The notes under the pieces were generated by a model. That model searched no databases. It was not told where the DNA came from and worked only from the letters and a program-made list of their open reading frames with translations. Positions 50,478 through 56,789 of a stretch of 64,000 nucleotides of DNA are shown here, piece by piece (the first letter of the stretch is position 1; each line of letters begins with the position of its first letter). The position numbers and the translations under genes are program-made. Source of the stretch: Ridgeia piscesae (lineage: Eukaryota; Annelida; Polychaeta; Sabellida; Siboglinidae); NCBI GenBank assembly GCA_025642075.2, contig JAODUO010000158.1:292501-356500 (forward strand). Direction: 5' to 3'.

Positions 50478-53400
50478 TTAGATGATTTTCCAAACGTTGC
50501 GGCCACCTGTAAAATGAAGAGATTAACTTACGTAAGCAGTGCCTTGACGTCTGTCTCATAGCCGAAGGAGAAGACAAGGTCAGCCTCGTCAATCACAACC
50601 ATCTCCAGGGAGTCCTTCACGGCCAGGTTATGGGCCTGCAAATGAGCTAACACCCGACTGGGCGTGCCAATCACTATGTCTGGCCTCTCCATCAGCAGGG
50701 GCCTGAAAGCAACAGCTGGTATCAACTGGGGCCTGTAAGCAACAACTATCAAATGGGGCCGATAAGCAAAAGCTGGTATCAACTGGGGCCTGTAAGCAAC
50801 AACTATCAAATGGGGCAGATAAGCAAAAACTGGTATCAACTGGGACCTATAAGCATAAACTGGTATCAACTGGGGCCTGTAAGCAACAACTTGATATCAA
50901 CTGGGGCCTGTAAGCAAAAACTATCAAATGGGGCCGATAAGCAAAAACTGGTATCAACTGGGGCCGATAAGCATAAACTGGTATCAACTGGGGCCTGTAA
51001 GCAACAACTGGTATCAACTGGGGCCTGTAAGCAAAAACTATCAAATGGGGCCGATAAGCAAAAACTGGTATCAACTGGGGCCTGTAAGCAACAACTTGTA
51101 TCAACTGGGGCCTGTAAGCAACAACTTATATCAACTAGGACCTGTAAGCAAAAACTATCAAATGGGGCCAATAAGCAAAAACTGGTATCAACTGGGGCCT
51201 GTAAGCAAAACTGGTATCAACTGGGGCCTGTAAGCAAAAACTGGTATCAACTGGGGCCTGTAAGCAAAAACTATCAAATGGGGCCGATAAGCAAAAACTG
51301 GTATCAACTGGGGCCTGTAAGCAAAAACTATCAATGGGGCCGTAAGCAAAAACTGGTATCAACTGGGGCCGTAAGCAAAACTGGTATCAACTGGGGCCTG
51401 TAAGCAAAACTTATCAACTGGGGCCTGTAAGCAAAACTGGATCAACTGGGGCCTAAGCAAAACATCAACTGGGGCCTGTAAGCAACAACTGGTATCAACT
51501 GGGGCCTGTAAGCAAAACTGGTATCAACTGGGGCCTGTAAGCAAAAACTATCAACTGGGGCCTGTAAGCAAAAACTGGTATCAACTGGGGCCTGTAAGCA
51601 ACAACTGGTATCAACTGGGGCCTGTAAGCAAAAACTGGTATCAACTGGGGCCTGTAAGCAACAACTGGATCAATGGGGCCTGCAAGCTACAACTGGCATC
51701 AATTGGGGCCTGTAAGCAACAACTGGTATCAACTGGGGCCTGTAAGCAAAAACTATCAACTGGGGCCTGTAAGCAAAAACTGGTATCAACTGGGGCCCGT
51801 AAGCAAAAGCTGGTATCAACTGGGGCCTGTAAGCAACAACTATCAAATGGGGCAGATAAGCAAAAACTGGTATCAACTGGGGCCTATAAGCAAAAACTGG
51901 TATCAACTGGGGCCTGTAAGCAACAACTGGTATCAACTGGGGCCTGTAAGCAACAACTTATATCAACTAGGGCCTGTAAGCAAAAACTGTATCAACTGGG
52001 GCCTATAAGCAAAAACTGGTATCAACTGGGGCCTGTAAGCAAAACTGGTATCAACTGGGGCCTGTAAGCAACAACTGGTATCAACTGGGGCCTGTAAGCA
52101 AACAACTATCAAATGGGGCCGATAAGCAAAAACTGGTATCAACTGGGGCCTATAAGCAAAAACTGGTATCAACTGGGGCCTGTAAGCAACAACTGGTATC
52201 AACTGGGGCCTGTAAGCAACAACTGGTATCAACTGGGGCCTGTAAGCAAAAACTATCAAATGGGGCCGATAAGCAAAAACTGGTATCAACTGGGGCCGAT
52301 AAGCAATAAACTGGTATCAACTGGGGCCTGTAAGCAACAACTGGTATCAACTGGGGCCGTAAGCAAAACTGGTATCAACTGGGGCCTGTAAGCAATAACT
52401 GGTATCAACTGGGGCCTGTAAGCAAAAACTATCAATGGGCCGTAGCAAAAACTGTATCAACTGGGGCTGTAAGCAAAACTGGTATCAACTGGGGCCTGTA
52501 AGCAAAAACTATCAAATGGGGCCGATAAGCAAAAACTGGTATCAACTGGGGCCTGTAAGCAAAACTGGTATCAACTGGGGCCTGTAAGCAAAAACTGGTA
52601 TCAACTGGGGCCTGTAAGCAAAAACTATCAAATGGGGCCGAAGCAAAAACTGGATCAACTGGGGCCTGTAAGCAAAACTGGTATCAACTGGGGCCTGTAA
52701 GCAACAACTGGTATCAACTGGGGCCTGTAAGCAAAAACTAATCAACTGGGGCCTGTAAGCAAAAACTGGTATCAACTGGGGCCTGTAAGCAAAAACTGGT
52801 ATCAACTGGGGCCTGTAAGCAAAAACTGGTATCAACTGGGGCCTGTAAGCAAAAACTGGTATCAACTGGGGCCTGTAAGCAAAAACTGGTATCAACTGGG
52901 GCCGTAAGCAAAACTGGTATCAACTGGGGCCTGTAAGCAAAACCTGGTGTCAACAGGGGCCTGCAAGCAATAACTAGCATCAACTGGGGCCTGTGCCTGT
53001 AAGCAAAAACTATCAACTGGGGGCCTGTAAGCAAAAACTGGTATCAACTGGGGCCGTAAGCAAAACTGGTATCAACTGGGGCCTGTAAGCAAAAACTGGC
53101 ATCAACTGGGGCCTGTAAGCAAAAACTGGTATCAACTGGGGCCTGTAAGCAAAACTGGTATCAACTGGGGCCTGTAAGCAAAAACTGGTATCAACTGGGG
53201 CCTGTAAGCAACAACTTGTATCAACTGGGGCCTGTAAGCAAAACTGGCATCAACTGGGGCCTGTAAGCAAAAACTGGTATCAACTGGGGCCTGTAAGCAA
53301 AAACTGGTATCAACTGGGGCCTGTAAGCAACAACTGATCAACTGGGGCCTGCAAGCAAAACTAGCATCAACTGGGGCCTGTAAGCAACAACTGGTATCAA

Positions 53401-56400
53401 CTGGGGCCTGTAAGCAAAAACTGGTATCAACTGGGGCCTGTAAGCAAAAGCTGGTATCAACTGGGGCCTGTAAGCAACAACTGGTATCAACTGGGGCCTG
53501 CAAGCAACAGCTAGCATCAACTGAGGCCTGTAAGCAACAACTTGTATCAACTGGGGCCTGCAAGCAACAGCTAGCATCAACTGAGGCCTGTAAGCAACAA
53601 CTGGTATCAACTAGGGCCAGTAAACAAAAACTATCAACTGGGGCCTGTAAGCAAAAACTGGTATCAACTGGGGCGTGTAAGCAACAACTGGTATCAACTG
53701 GGGCCTGCAAGCAATAACTAGCATCAACTGGGGCCTGTAAGCAACAACTGACATCAACTGGGGCCTGCAAGCTACAACTAGCATCAACTGGGGCCTGCAA
53801 GCAACAACTGGTATCAACTGGGGCCTCTAAGCATCAACTGGGGCTTGCAAGCAACAACTAGCATCAACTGGGGCCTGCAAGCAATAACTAGCATCAACTG
53901 GGGCCTGCAAGCAACAACTGGCATCAACTGGGGCCTGCAAGCAACAACTGGCTTCAACTGGGTAACATATTTGTATTCTACTATATAATTAATTAATGTA
54001 CTTGATAAAAAGAATCCTAATTTTTCCTTTCTTTACACATGTAGACATATGTGTGGTCTTGTCCAGGTATGTTGTGTTTGTATTAATTACAACTGCACTA
54101 AATGATGGAATGGAAAAAGTTTAGCAGAAAACAATGGTAAAACAAATTTTGGAATTTACTTTTGGGCATCGAGCGCCACCTGTCCAGAGATGTCAACACA
54201 ACGGACCTCCCTCGAGCAGCTGCTACACAGCACCTGTCAACAGAACACATTTGATATCACATGTCAACAGTACACACTTTAGATCACATGTCAACAGAAC
54301 ACACTTGGGATCACCTGTCAACAGAACACACTTGAGAGTTGAGATGACTTGTCAACAGAACAAACGTGAATAAGTAATGAACCATGACCTCTTGTCTTCA
54401 ATGAGAGTGTCACACACTTGTGCAACTCACTACAGGACTCACCGTGATGTTCTTGTAGGCCTGGTTACACACACAAGTGGCACTCACCGTGATGTTCTTG
54501 TAGGCCTGGTTACAAACACAAGTGGCACTCACCGTGATGTTCTTGTAGGCCTGGTTACACAGCTCCTTCGTTGGTGTCAGAACCAGGGCCTTCACACACT
54601 GCTCCTGACACGTCTACAAACAGACAATACATTTCTCCTGACACGTCTACAAACAGACAACGCACTGCTCCTGACACATCTACAAACAGACAACGCACTG
54701 CTCCTGACACATCTACAAACAGACAACGCACTGCTACTGACACGTCTACAAACAGACAACACACTGCTCCTGACACATCTACAAACAGACAGCACACTGC
54801 TCCTGACACGTCTACAAACAGACAACACACTGCTCCTGACACGTCTACAAACAGACAACACACTGCTCCTGACACATCTACAAACAGACAACGCACTGCT
54901 ACTGACACGTCTACAAACAGACAACACACTGCTCCTGACACGTCTACAAACAGACAACACACTGCTCCTGACACGTCTACAAACAGACAACGCACTGCTA
55001 CTGACACGTCTACAAACAGACAACACACTGCTCCTGACACATCTACAAACAGACAACACACTGCTCCTGACACGTCTACCACCATGAGGACAGCTAACAG
55101 TCATGTGGGATGACACACCAAGGGCACACGAGGGCAGCTTACACAGTCATGTAGGGAGGGGGGCACACCAAGGACAGATGTGGGGTACCACCATGAGGGC
55201 AGCTTATAGTCATGTAGGGGGATACACCAAGGGCAGATGAGGGCAGTCTTCAGAGGGGCACAAGGACAATGTGGGAGGGCCACCATGAGGAGCAGTTACT
55301 GTAGGGGTACCACCATGGAAAGGGCAGCTTACAGTCATGTAGGGGGTACACCAAGGGCAGATGAGGGCAGTTACAGTCATGTAGGGGGGCACACCAAGGA
55401 CAGGTGTGGGGTACCACCATGAGGGCAGCTATAGTCATATGGGGGAACATAAGGGCAGCTTATAGTCATGTAAGGGGTACAGGAGATGAGGTAGCTTAAG
55501 TCATGTAGGGGGGACACCGATGGGTCAAGGGGCACTATAGTCATATGGGGGACATAAGGGCAGCTTATAGTCATGTAAGGGGACATGAGGGTAGCTTATA
55601 GTCATGTAGGGGGACATGATGGATGCATATACTTATAGTCATGTATGGGGACATGAGGGCAGTTTATAGTCATGTAGGGGGACATGAGGGCAGCTTATAG
55701 TCATGTAGGGGGACATGAGGGCAGCGGTTCCCAGTTACCCCCCCCCCACTGTGGTGCCCTCTAGGGAATGAGGTACACCAATTACCGGTAATCATCTCAG
55801 GTGGTACAAAGGACCTTTGAAAAATGTTAGGAATGTTCTAGTTGTTCACAGAAGTCTGTTTTACCATTGACCAACATATTTTGCTACAGCACAGAACAAA
55901 GTAATCCCAAAATATTATATACAGGACTCAAAACTCAAAAGATTTCTTCATTTTTGGTAAATTTTTCCAGTCGCAAGTAAAACCGACATTTCATTTGTCC
56001 CACGCAACAATTCACTTGTCTCACAGACAAATTATATGTTATTTATCTTTCCGAAATGTTACGTTTTTATTTTGGTAGCTTGTCATACTAATGTATTATT
56101 AACCTCTGAGTACGTCACAACAAACAGTAACAGCAGCCGACTGTACAAGTAATGTCCAGTCAATGAATATATATACAATATAAATAATAAATTATATATA
56201 TATATATATAATTTATATTATATACATATATATTTGTTGTATATGTATATAATACACCTGTAAATACTAAACAAAATATATTGTATAAATATATATATTT
56301 ATATAAATCATCACTGTACTGTGTAAGACAATTTGACATTGTGAATCGTACCTGTTTAGAGACGAGGATCTTCTGGATGAGGGGAATGGCAAATGCGGCT

Positions 56401-56513
56401 GTCTTCCCAGAGCCTGTCCGTGCCCGTGCTAGAATGTCCTTCCCAGTGAGGGCAAGTGGGATGGCCTTCTCCTGGATGAGGGTTGGCTTCTCCCAGCCTT
56501 GGTGGGCTATTGC
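18089..56513 (-). CDS. DDX56: DDX56, DEAD-box RNA helicase, all but the first exon (gene level)
   Basis: Minus-strand join, 5' to 3': 56513-56352, 54604-54533, 54233-54160, 50702-50532, 50204-50114, 38276-38212, about 37105-36997 (corrupted), 28092-28021, 27450-27337, 24776-24660, 22807-22707, 20899-20826, 20203-20114, 19519-19414, 18213-18089. All intact junctions are AG/GT with agreeing phases. Motifs in order: Q motif (GW-x2[13 protein letters not shown]), motif I ARTGSGKT, Ia PTKEL, Ib GTPSR, II IDEAD, III SAT, V ARGID, VI HRVGRTAR, then a basic Ser/Arg/Gly-rich C terminus. The order, the charged insert before motif V and the C-terminal helical region match DDX56/Dbp9, a nucleolar helicase of 60S ribosome assembly (family knowledge). 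About 515 residues are placed; human DDX56 is about 547. The exon with the initiator Met was not found to the right of 56513. Genomic span over 38 kb for about 1.5 kb of CDS is due to arrays and transposons. Confidence 0.88.
18250..18840. repeat. About 17-bp array next to the DDX56 exon 16 acceptor
   Basis: Imperfect units gtgacaggacacagaga / gtgactggacacatagt. Starts about 30 bp upstream (in gene sense) of the last acceptor. Confidence 0.9.
18841..19413. other. AT-rich unique part of DDX56 intron 15
   Basis: Nothing coding seen; ends at a C10 homopolymer (19381-19390) beside the exon 15 donor. Confidence 0.6.
19414..19519 (-). CDS. DDX56: DDX56 exon 15
   Basis: 106 nt: [20 protein letters not shown] then [15 protein letters not shown]; matches [15 protein letters not shown]...HVPDYL of the family. 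Acceptor ttgctgcag, donor CTGG|gtaagt, next to a C10 run at 19381-19390. Confidence 0.92.
19520..19950. repeat. 75-bp tandem repeat carrying the exon 15 acceptor, about 6 copies
   Basis: Each unit includes, on the - strand, ctgcag followed by a diverged copy of the first 30-35 nt of exon 15 (SYFEDH..R.L, then a stop), then 40 nt of intron. The first 35 nt of the real exon are the founder. Confidence 0.9.
20030..20116. repeat. About 50-bp duplication of the exon 14 donor region
   Basis: On the - strand the exon 14 end (CTCAACTCTCACAGACTCAAG|gtgagt region) recurs twice as gagttactcagct...tgtgag-type diverged copies at 20030-20110, each with a gtgagtctcc-like motif. Confidence 0.75.
20114..20203 (-). 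CDS. DDX56: DDX56 exon 14
   Basis: 30 codons: [20 protein letters not shown] then [10 protein letters not shown]; matches [24 protein letters not shown] of DDX56. Acceptor ggttgcag, donor AAG|gtgagt. The end of this exon is repeated twice in diverged form in the following intron. Confidence 0.92.
20204..20825. other. DDX56 intron 13, mostly unique
   Basis: A short duplication of acccagcatgcaa sits near the exon 14 acceptor (20219 and 20249); the rest is AT-rich unique sequence with no recognised gene. Confidence 0.6.
20826..20899 (-). CDS. DDX56: DDX56 exon 13
   Basis: 74 nt: [20 protein letters not shown] and NRAE, matching the family LPYQFRMEEIEGFRYR segment after the helicase core. Acceptor cctgcag, donor GAG|gtacag. 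The 15-bp array abuts the acceptor. Confidence 0.88.
20905..22040. repeat. 15-bp minisatellite abutting the exon 13 acceptor
   Basis: Unit ggtcagtgtgacaga, drifting to gaagtcagcgtgaca and gcggtcagcgtgaca to the right. Starts 6 bp from the acceptor; the acceptor reads ctctgtcacactacctgcag in gene sense, continuous with the unit ctctgtcacactgac. Confidence 0.95.
22150..22370. repeat. (TA)n / (CA)n microsatellite
   Basis: Long TA tracts with short CA blocks; strong self-pairing expected. Confidence 0.95.
22440..22690. repeat. Pentanucleotide array TGTGT/TGTGA
   Basis: Block of ttgtg units, then atgtg units, then degenerate. It lies directly downstream (gene sense) of the exon 12 donor. Confidence 0.93.
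22707..22807 (-). CDS. DDX56: DDX56 exon 12: end of motif VI
   Basis: 101 nt: [20 protein letters not shown] and [13 protein letters not shown]. The Arg finger motif HRVGRTAR is completed across the exon 11/12 junction. Acceptor atgttgcag, donor ACG|gtgagt. Confidence 0.9.
22808..23010. repeat. 23-bp array at the exon 12 acceptor
   Basis: Unit cgtgtcaccactgtcacaca plus tca. In gene sense the acceptor tgacatgtgttgcag is the last, diverged unit. Confidence 0.88.
23155..24600. repeat. 43-bp minisatellite in DDX56 intron 11
   Basis: Unit ccagtgaccagacgtacaga plus ccacagtgaccactttgtactga, about 33 copies, ending 60 bp from the exon 11 donor. Confidence 0.95.
24660..24776 (-). CDS. DDX56: DDX56 exon 11: motif V and start of VI
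   Basis: 117 nt: [20 protein letters not shown], then [24 protein letters not shown] is motif V and HRVGR starts motif VI. Acceptor gtgttgtag sits at the edge of the 31-bp array; donor CG|gtaggt. Confidence 0.92.
24780..25325. repeat. 31-bp array touching the exon 11 acceptor
   Basis: Unit acactgaccactgtcaacac plus acaccagtctc. Begins immediately outside the gtgttgtag acceptor of exon 11. Confidence 0.94.
25326..25920. repeat. 28-bp related array
   Basis: Unit actgaccactgggcactgtc plus tgttaaac; shares the actgaccactg core with the neighbouring 31-bp array and probably arose from it. Confidence 0.9.
25921..27260. repeat. 19-bp minisatellite in DDX56 intron 10
   Basis: Unit gtccctgtgtcccggtaga, about 70 copies, ending about 80 bp from the exon 10 donor. 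Confidence 0.95.
27337..27450 (-). CDS. DDX56: DDX56 exon 10: motif IV-V region and charged insert
   Basis: 114 nt: [20 protein letters not shown], then an acidic/basic linker ending ENKKQKR. In the family (A)TDE is followed by a variable charged insert before motif V; this exon holds the first part. Acceptor is a less common ccctag; donor AG|gtcagt. Confidence 0.87.
27451..28020. other. DDX56 intron 9, array-free
   Basis: About 570 bp AT-rich unique sequence, no repeat array and no recognised gene. Confidence 0.65.
28021..28092 (-). CDS. DDX56: DDX56 exon 9
   Basis: 72 nt reading [20 protein letters not shown] and VNS, with split Arg codons at both ends. It matches the family segment LxLFLEQFxIPxCVLNxELP of RecA-like domain 2. 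Acceptor cttgttgcag, donor AG|gtgagt. Confidence 0.88.
28125..36940. repeat. 33/34-bp minisatellite, about 8.8 kb
   Basis: Unit tcagtttatatgacactgtc plus tctactgactcat, with gtta and ttta variants. Clean to about 30.2 kb, then single-base deletions, T-run and A-run expansions increase until the period is lost near 36.9 kb. Largest array in the window. Confidence 0.95.
36997..37105 (-). CDS. DDX56: DDX56 exon 8, heavily corrupted copy
   Basis: DDX56 needs an exon between exons 7 and 9 (both flanking phases are 2) encoding a K-F-L-L...LFKL...GK-x-x-VFVN...R segment. The minus strand here reads GGCTCTTTAAAGCTGGCC, then GGGGAAGAGTTTTGTGTTTT, then GATAGAGCGG and a gtagtc donor-like site, which follows that expectation base by base but with many homopolymer insertions and substitutions. 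No frame stays open. I read it as the real exon garbled by poor consensus, with approximate ends; a decayed duplicate is the alternative. Confidence 0.5.
37140..38205. repeat. 27-bp minisatellite starting at the exon 7 donor
   Basis: Unit tgtccatgtctcccacctac plus ccctagc, about 38 copies; the left 200 bp (37140-37330) are garbled in the same way as the corrupted exon 8. The right edge is 7 bp from the exon 7 donor. Confidence 0.93.
38212..38276 (-). CDS. DDX56: DDX56 exon 7: interdomain linker
   Basis: 65 nt reading [20 protein letters not shown] then Ile and two bases of the next codon; the LKLEESQLP run matches the interdomain stretch of DDX56 (human LKLQESQLP). Acceptor gtttcag, donor CAA|gtgagt. 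The 27-bp array starts just beyond the donor. Confidence 0.88.
38305..38520. repeat. (ACATGTACAC)n / (CA)n low-complexity
   Basis: Starts about 30 bp from the exon 7 acceptor and degenerates to CA and CG-containing alternating purine-pyrimidine. Confidence 0.93.
38521..39120. other. Unique intron sequence with possible hAT terminus
   Basis: CAGAGGTGTCAACTTGTACG at 38957-38976 resembles a hAT-type terminal repeat (CAG-x-GGTG); I did not find a matching right end, so this is only a candidate. Confidence 0.35.
39125..39570 (+). pseudogene. hAT-like transposase, N-terminal zinc-finger fragment
   Basis: Frame at 39297-39460 begins [20 protein letters not shown] and continues [12 protein letters not shown]...[10 protein letters not shown], the usual start of hAT-type transposases (KKxKQ-HYQ-x-W...G-x-x-A-x-C-x-x-C). 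The frame closes soon after. Probably one end of the element whose C terminus lies at 49240-49535. Confidence 0.55.
39440..42880. repeat. Tandem duplication, about 825-bp period, with exon-like segments
   Basis: The anchor gtgttgtttgagtcaagttg occurs near 39610, 40926, 41751, 42575 (one or two changes) and a short copy near 42769. Periods are 1316, 825, 824 and 194 bp. Each full unit holds two exon-like pieces with tccacag acceptors: one reads [20 protein letters not shown] (39480, 40800, 41626, 42448) ending ACATTAAA|gtaagt, the other [20 protein letters not shown] (about 40153, 40646, 41474, 42297). The two pieces resemble each other. Function unknown. Confidence 0.8.
42923..43130 (+). CDS. 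BEN-domain-like exon (transposon-borne)
   Basis: Open for 69 codons between a ttttcag acceptor and AAAG|gtaatt donor. Contains [20 protein letters not shown] and a following [11 protein letters not shown], which fits the helical pattern of BEN domains (RKLxRxLLxxLFxxEEL...LdxxKvxxI). BEN domains bind DNA or chromatin and occur in some transposon proteins. It follows the 825-bp duplications on the same strand and is probably part of that element. Confidence 0.5.
43131..43710. other. Intron-like unique sequence
   Basis: 580 bp, AT-rich, ending in a gttgcag acceptor at 43711. Nothing coding recognised. Confidence 0.5.
43737..45850. repeat. 57-bp minisatellite, about 37 copies, very homogeneous
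   Basis: Unit ggattccccaccggaatcac plus tgtcaagttaatgcagtgtc plus acaaacgtgatcgcagt. Copies differ mainly at one C/T site (ccaccgg/ccactgg). 57 is a multiple of 3, producing a 523-codon open frame. The first unit starts about 25 nt inside an exon-like sequence after gttgcag| ([18 protein letters not shown]), in phase with the BEN-like exon. Near 45620-45760 units gain a gatc duplication. Confidence 0.96.
45889..46030. repeat. 28-bp array, 5 copies
   Basis: Unit ggatggagctggtgtacaag plus gtacacac; each contains an AAG|gtac donor-like motif. Confidence 0.93.
46085..48448 (+). mobile_element. piggyBac-type DNA transposon, TTAA-flanked, degenerate
   Basis: TTAA at 46081-46084 and 48449-48452 flank terminal inverted repeats CCCATTAGAcC / CCCATTAGAtC (one mismatch in 11). 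TTAA target duplication and short CCC-starting ends are the hallmark of piggyBac. Inside is a transposase-derived reading region (46285-47947) and an AATAAA-bearing tail with a perfect tandem duplication of about 30 bp (47965-48020). Confidence 0.88.
46285..47947 (+). pseudogene. piggyBac transposase, broken
   Basis: Starts [20 protein letters not shown] with an acidic [11 protein letters not shown] stretch (46285-46386) and a probable gtaaga intron to about 46455. The main frame to 47090 holds the dimerisation/DDE N-terminal part and [21 protein letters not shown] deletion after the MPLKP segment and a frameshift follow; [20 protein letters not shown] appears in another frame, then stops, then an open frame 47444-47947 with [20 protein letters not shown] and a Cys/His-rich C terminus (CKLCQQEG...[13 protein letters not shown]). 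The three catalytic Asp contexts (SID, YAD, HLD) are visible but in separate frames, so it is not functional as read. Confidence 0.85.
48582..48811 (+). pseudogene. hAT-like transposase, middle fragment
   Basis: Reads [17 protein letters not shown], stop, [33 protein letters not shown], then after a one-base shift [28 protein letters not shown] followed by a GYK helix is characteristic of the ZNF862-like hAT group. One stop and one frameshift. A gtaact donor-like site follows. Confidence 0.65.
49240..49535 (+). pseudogene. hAT-like transposase, C-terminal dimerisation fragment
   Basis: Reads [20 protein letters not shown] then [20 protein letters not shown] and a tail ending in an acidic Ser/Asp stretch before TGA at 49533. 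The A-x-CERGFS...R-x-x-L motif is the hAT C-terminal dimerisation region. Same strand as the N-terminal and middle fragments; the piggyBac sits between them. Confidence 0.72.
49695..49867. mobile_element. Short inverted-repeat (MITE-like) element with TA microsatellite core
   Basis: Arms 49695-49739 and 49823-49867 are 45-bp inverted repeats with a single mismatch (cactggcctcgtagcgacca... ). The core is (TA)n(CA)n. Total about 173 bp. Confidence 0.8.
50025..50080. repeat. 27-bp duplication near exon 6 donor
   Basis: ttcctgtccacgtctataga plus ccagt and a near-identical second copy, about 35 bp beyond the DDX56 exon 6 donor. Confidence 0.8.
50114..50204 (-). CDS. DDX56: DDX56 exon 6: motif III (SAT)
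   Basis: 91 nt reading [20 protein letters not shown] and a following [15 protein letters not shown] is motif III, which couples ATP hydrolysis to unwinding. Acceptor gctgcag, donor GCT|gtaagt. The next intron is about 11.8 kb because of transposon insertions. Confidence 0.9.
50205..50531. other. DDX56 intron 5, short, with TA/CA microsatellite
   Basis: Contains (TA)n(CA)n at 50425-50475; otherwise AT-rich unique. Confidence 0.7.
50532..50702 (-). CDS. DDX56: DDX56 exon 5: motifs Ib and II (DEAD)
   Basis: 171 nt. Reads [20 protein letters not shown], then a helix, then [21 protein letters not shown] is the catalytic Walker B box and GTPSR is motif Ib. Donor TTAC|gtaagt at 50532/50531. Acceptor ctttcag|GCCCC; this junction is the source of the 30-bp array that fills the 5' intron. 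Confidence 0.92.
50703..53960. repeat. 30-bp minisatellite made of the exon 5 acceptor, about 105 copies
   Basis: Unit (+ strand) ggggcctgtaagcaaaaact plus ggtatcaact. In gene sense each unit is agtttttgcttacag|gcccc, i.e. pyrimidine-rich tract, CAG and GCCCC, the first five bases of exon 5. Variants caacaact, gataagc (which loses the AG) and small deletions occur. Confidence 0.96.
53961..54159. other. Unique remainder of DDX56 intron 4
   Basis: About 200 bp without repeats between the 30-bp array and the exon 4 donor. Confidence 0.65.
54160..54233 (-). CDS. DDX56: DDX56 exon 4
   Basis: Recovered from phase and homology rather than length: 74 nt reading [16 protein letters not shown] then GQVALDAQ and two bases that join exon 5 to make Lys. 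Fits the linker between motif Ia and the MERPDIV segment in DDX56. Acceptor ctgttgacag, donor AAAA|gtaaat. Confidence 0.8.
54231..54360. repeat. About 30-bp repeat carrying the exon 4 acceptor, 4-5 copies
   Basis: Unit atcacatgtcaacagaacac plus acttgag; in gene sense each holds ctgttgacag or ctgttgacat followed by GTG, as at the real acceptor. Confidence 0.85.
54441..54575. repeat. 45-bp triplication of the exon 3 end plus donor
   Basis: Unit ccgtgatgttcttgtaggcc plus tggttacacacacaagtggc plus actca, three copies, the rightmost being the real exon end. In frame on the - strand. Confidence 0.93.
54533..54604 (-). CDS. DDX56: DDX56 exon 3: motif Ia
   Basis: 24 codons, [20 protein letters not shown] plus KNIT; PTKEL is motif Ia. 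Donor ACG|gtgagtgcc. Two more copies of the last 30 nt plus donor follow at 45-bp spacing, in frame, so exon ends at 54488 and 54443 are also possible and would add 15 or 30 residues. Confidence 0.85.
54590..55078. repeat. 33-bp minisatellite carrying the exon 3 acceptor, about 15 copies
   Basis: Unit cctgacacgtctacaaacag plus acaacacactgct; in gene sense gtttgtagacgtgtcag|gagcagtgtgt, the acceptor and first 11 nt of exon 3. Confidence 0.95.
55090..55725. repeat. About 31-bp degenerate array (catgtagggggacatgaggg...)
   Basis: Unit cttatagtcatgtaggggga plus catgagggcag with longer, more diverged units on the left. G-rich on +. Confidence 0.9.
55726..56351. other. Unique part of DDX56 intron 2 with TA microsatellite
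   Basis: No gene recognised; AT repeats at 56165-56310. Confidence 0.65.
56352..56513 (-). CDS. DDX56: DDX56 exon 2: Q motif and Walker A
   Basis: 54 codons, phase 0 at both ends. Starts [20 protein letters not shown], with the conserved Q-motif Gln and upstream aromatic; contains [16 protein letters not shown] (motif I). Donor CAG|gtacga at 56352/56351. Acceptor atgttgcag|GCAATAGCC; this junction is repeated about nine times upstream in a 32-bp array. Confidence 0.9.
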
Positions 56514-56785
56514 CTGCAACATATACAGTCTTGGTGGGCTATTGACTGCAACATATACAGCCTTGGTGGGCTATTGCCTGCAACATATACAGCCTTGGTG
56601 GGCTATTGCCTGCAACATATACAGCCTTGGTGGGCTATTGCCTGCAACATATACAGTCTTGGTGGGCTATTGACTGCAACATATACAGTCTTGGTGGGCT
56701 ATTGCCTGCAACATATACAGTCTTGGTGGGCTATTGACTGCAACATATACAGTCTTGGTGGGCTATTGCCTGCAACAACGCAGCA
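56495..56785. repeat. 32-bp minisatellite made of the exon 2 acceptor, about 9 copies
   Basis: Unit cctgcaacatatacagcctt plus ggtgggctattg; in gene sense atatgttgcag|GCAATAGCCCACCAAGG, i.e. acceptor plus the first 17 nt of exon 2. Confidence 0.95.
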
Positions 56786-56789
56786 TTTT

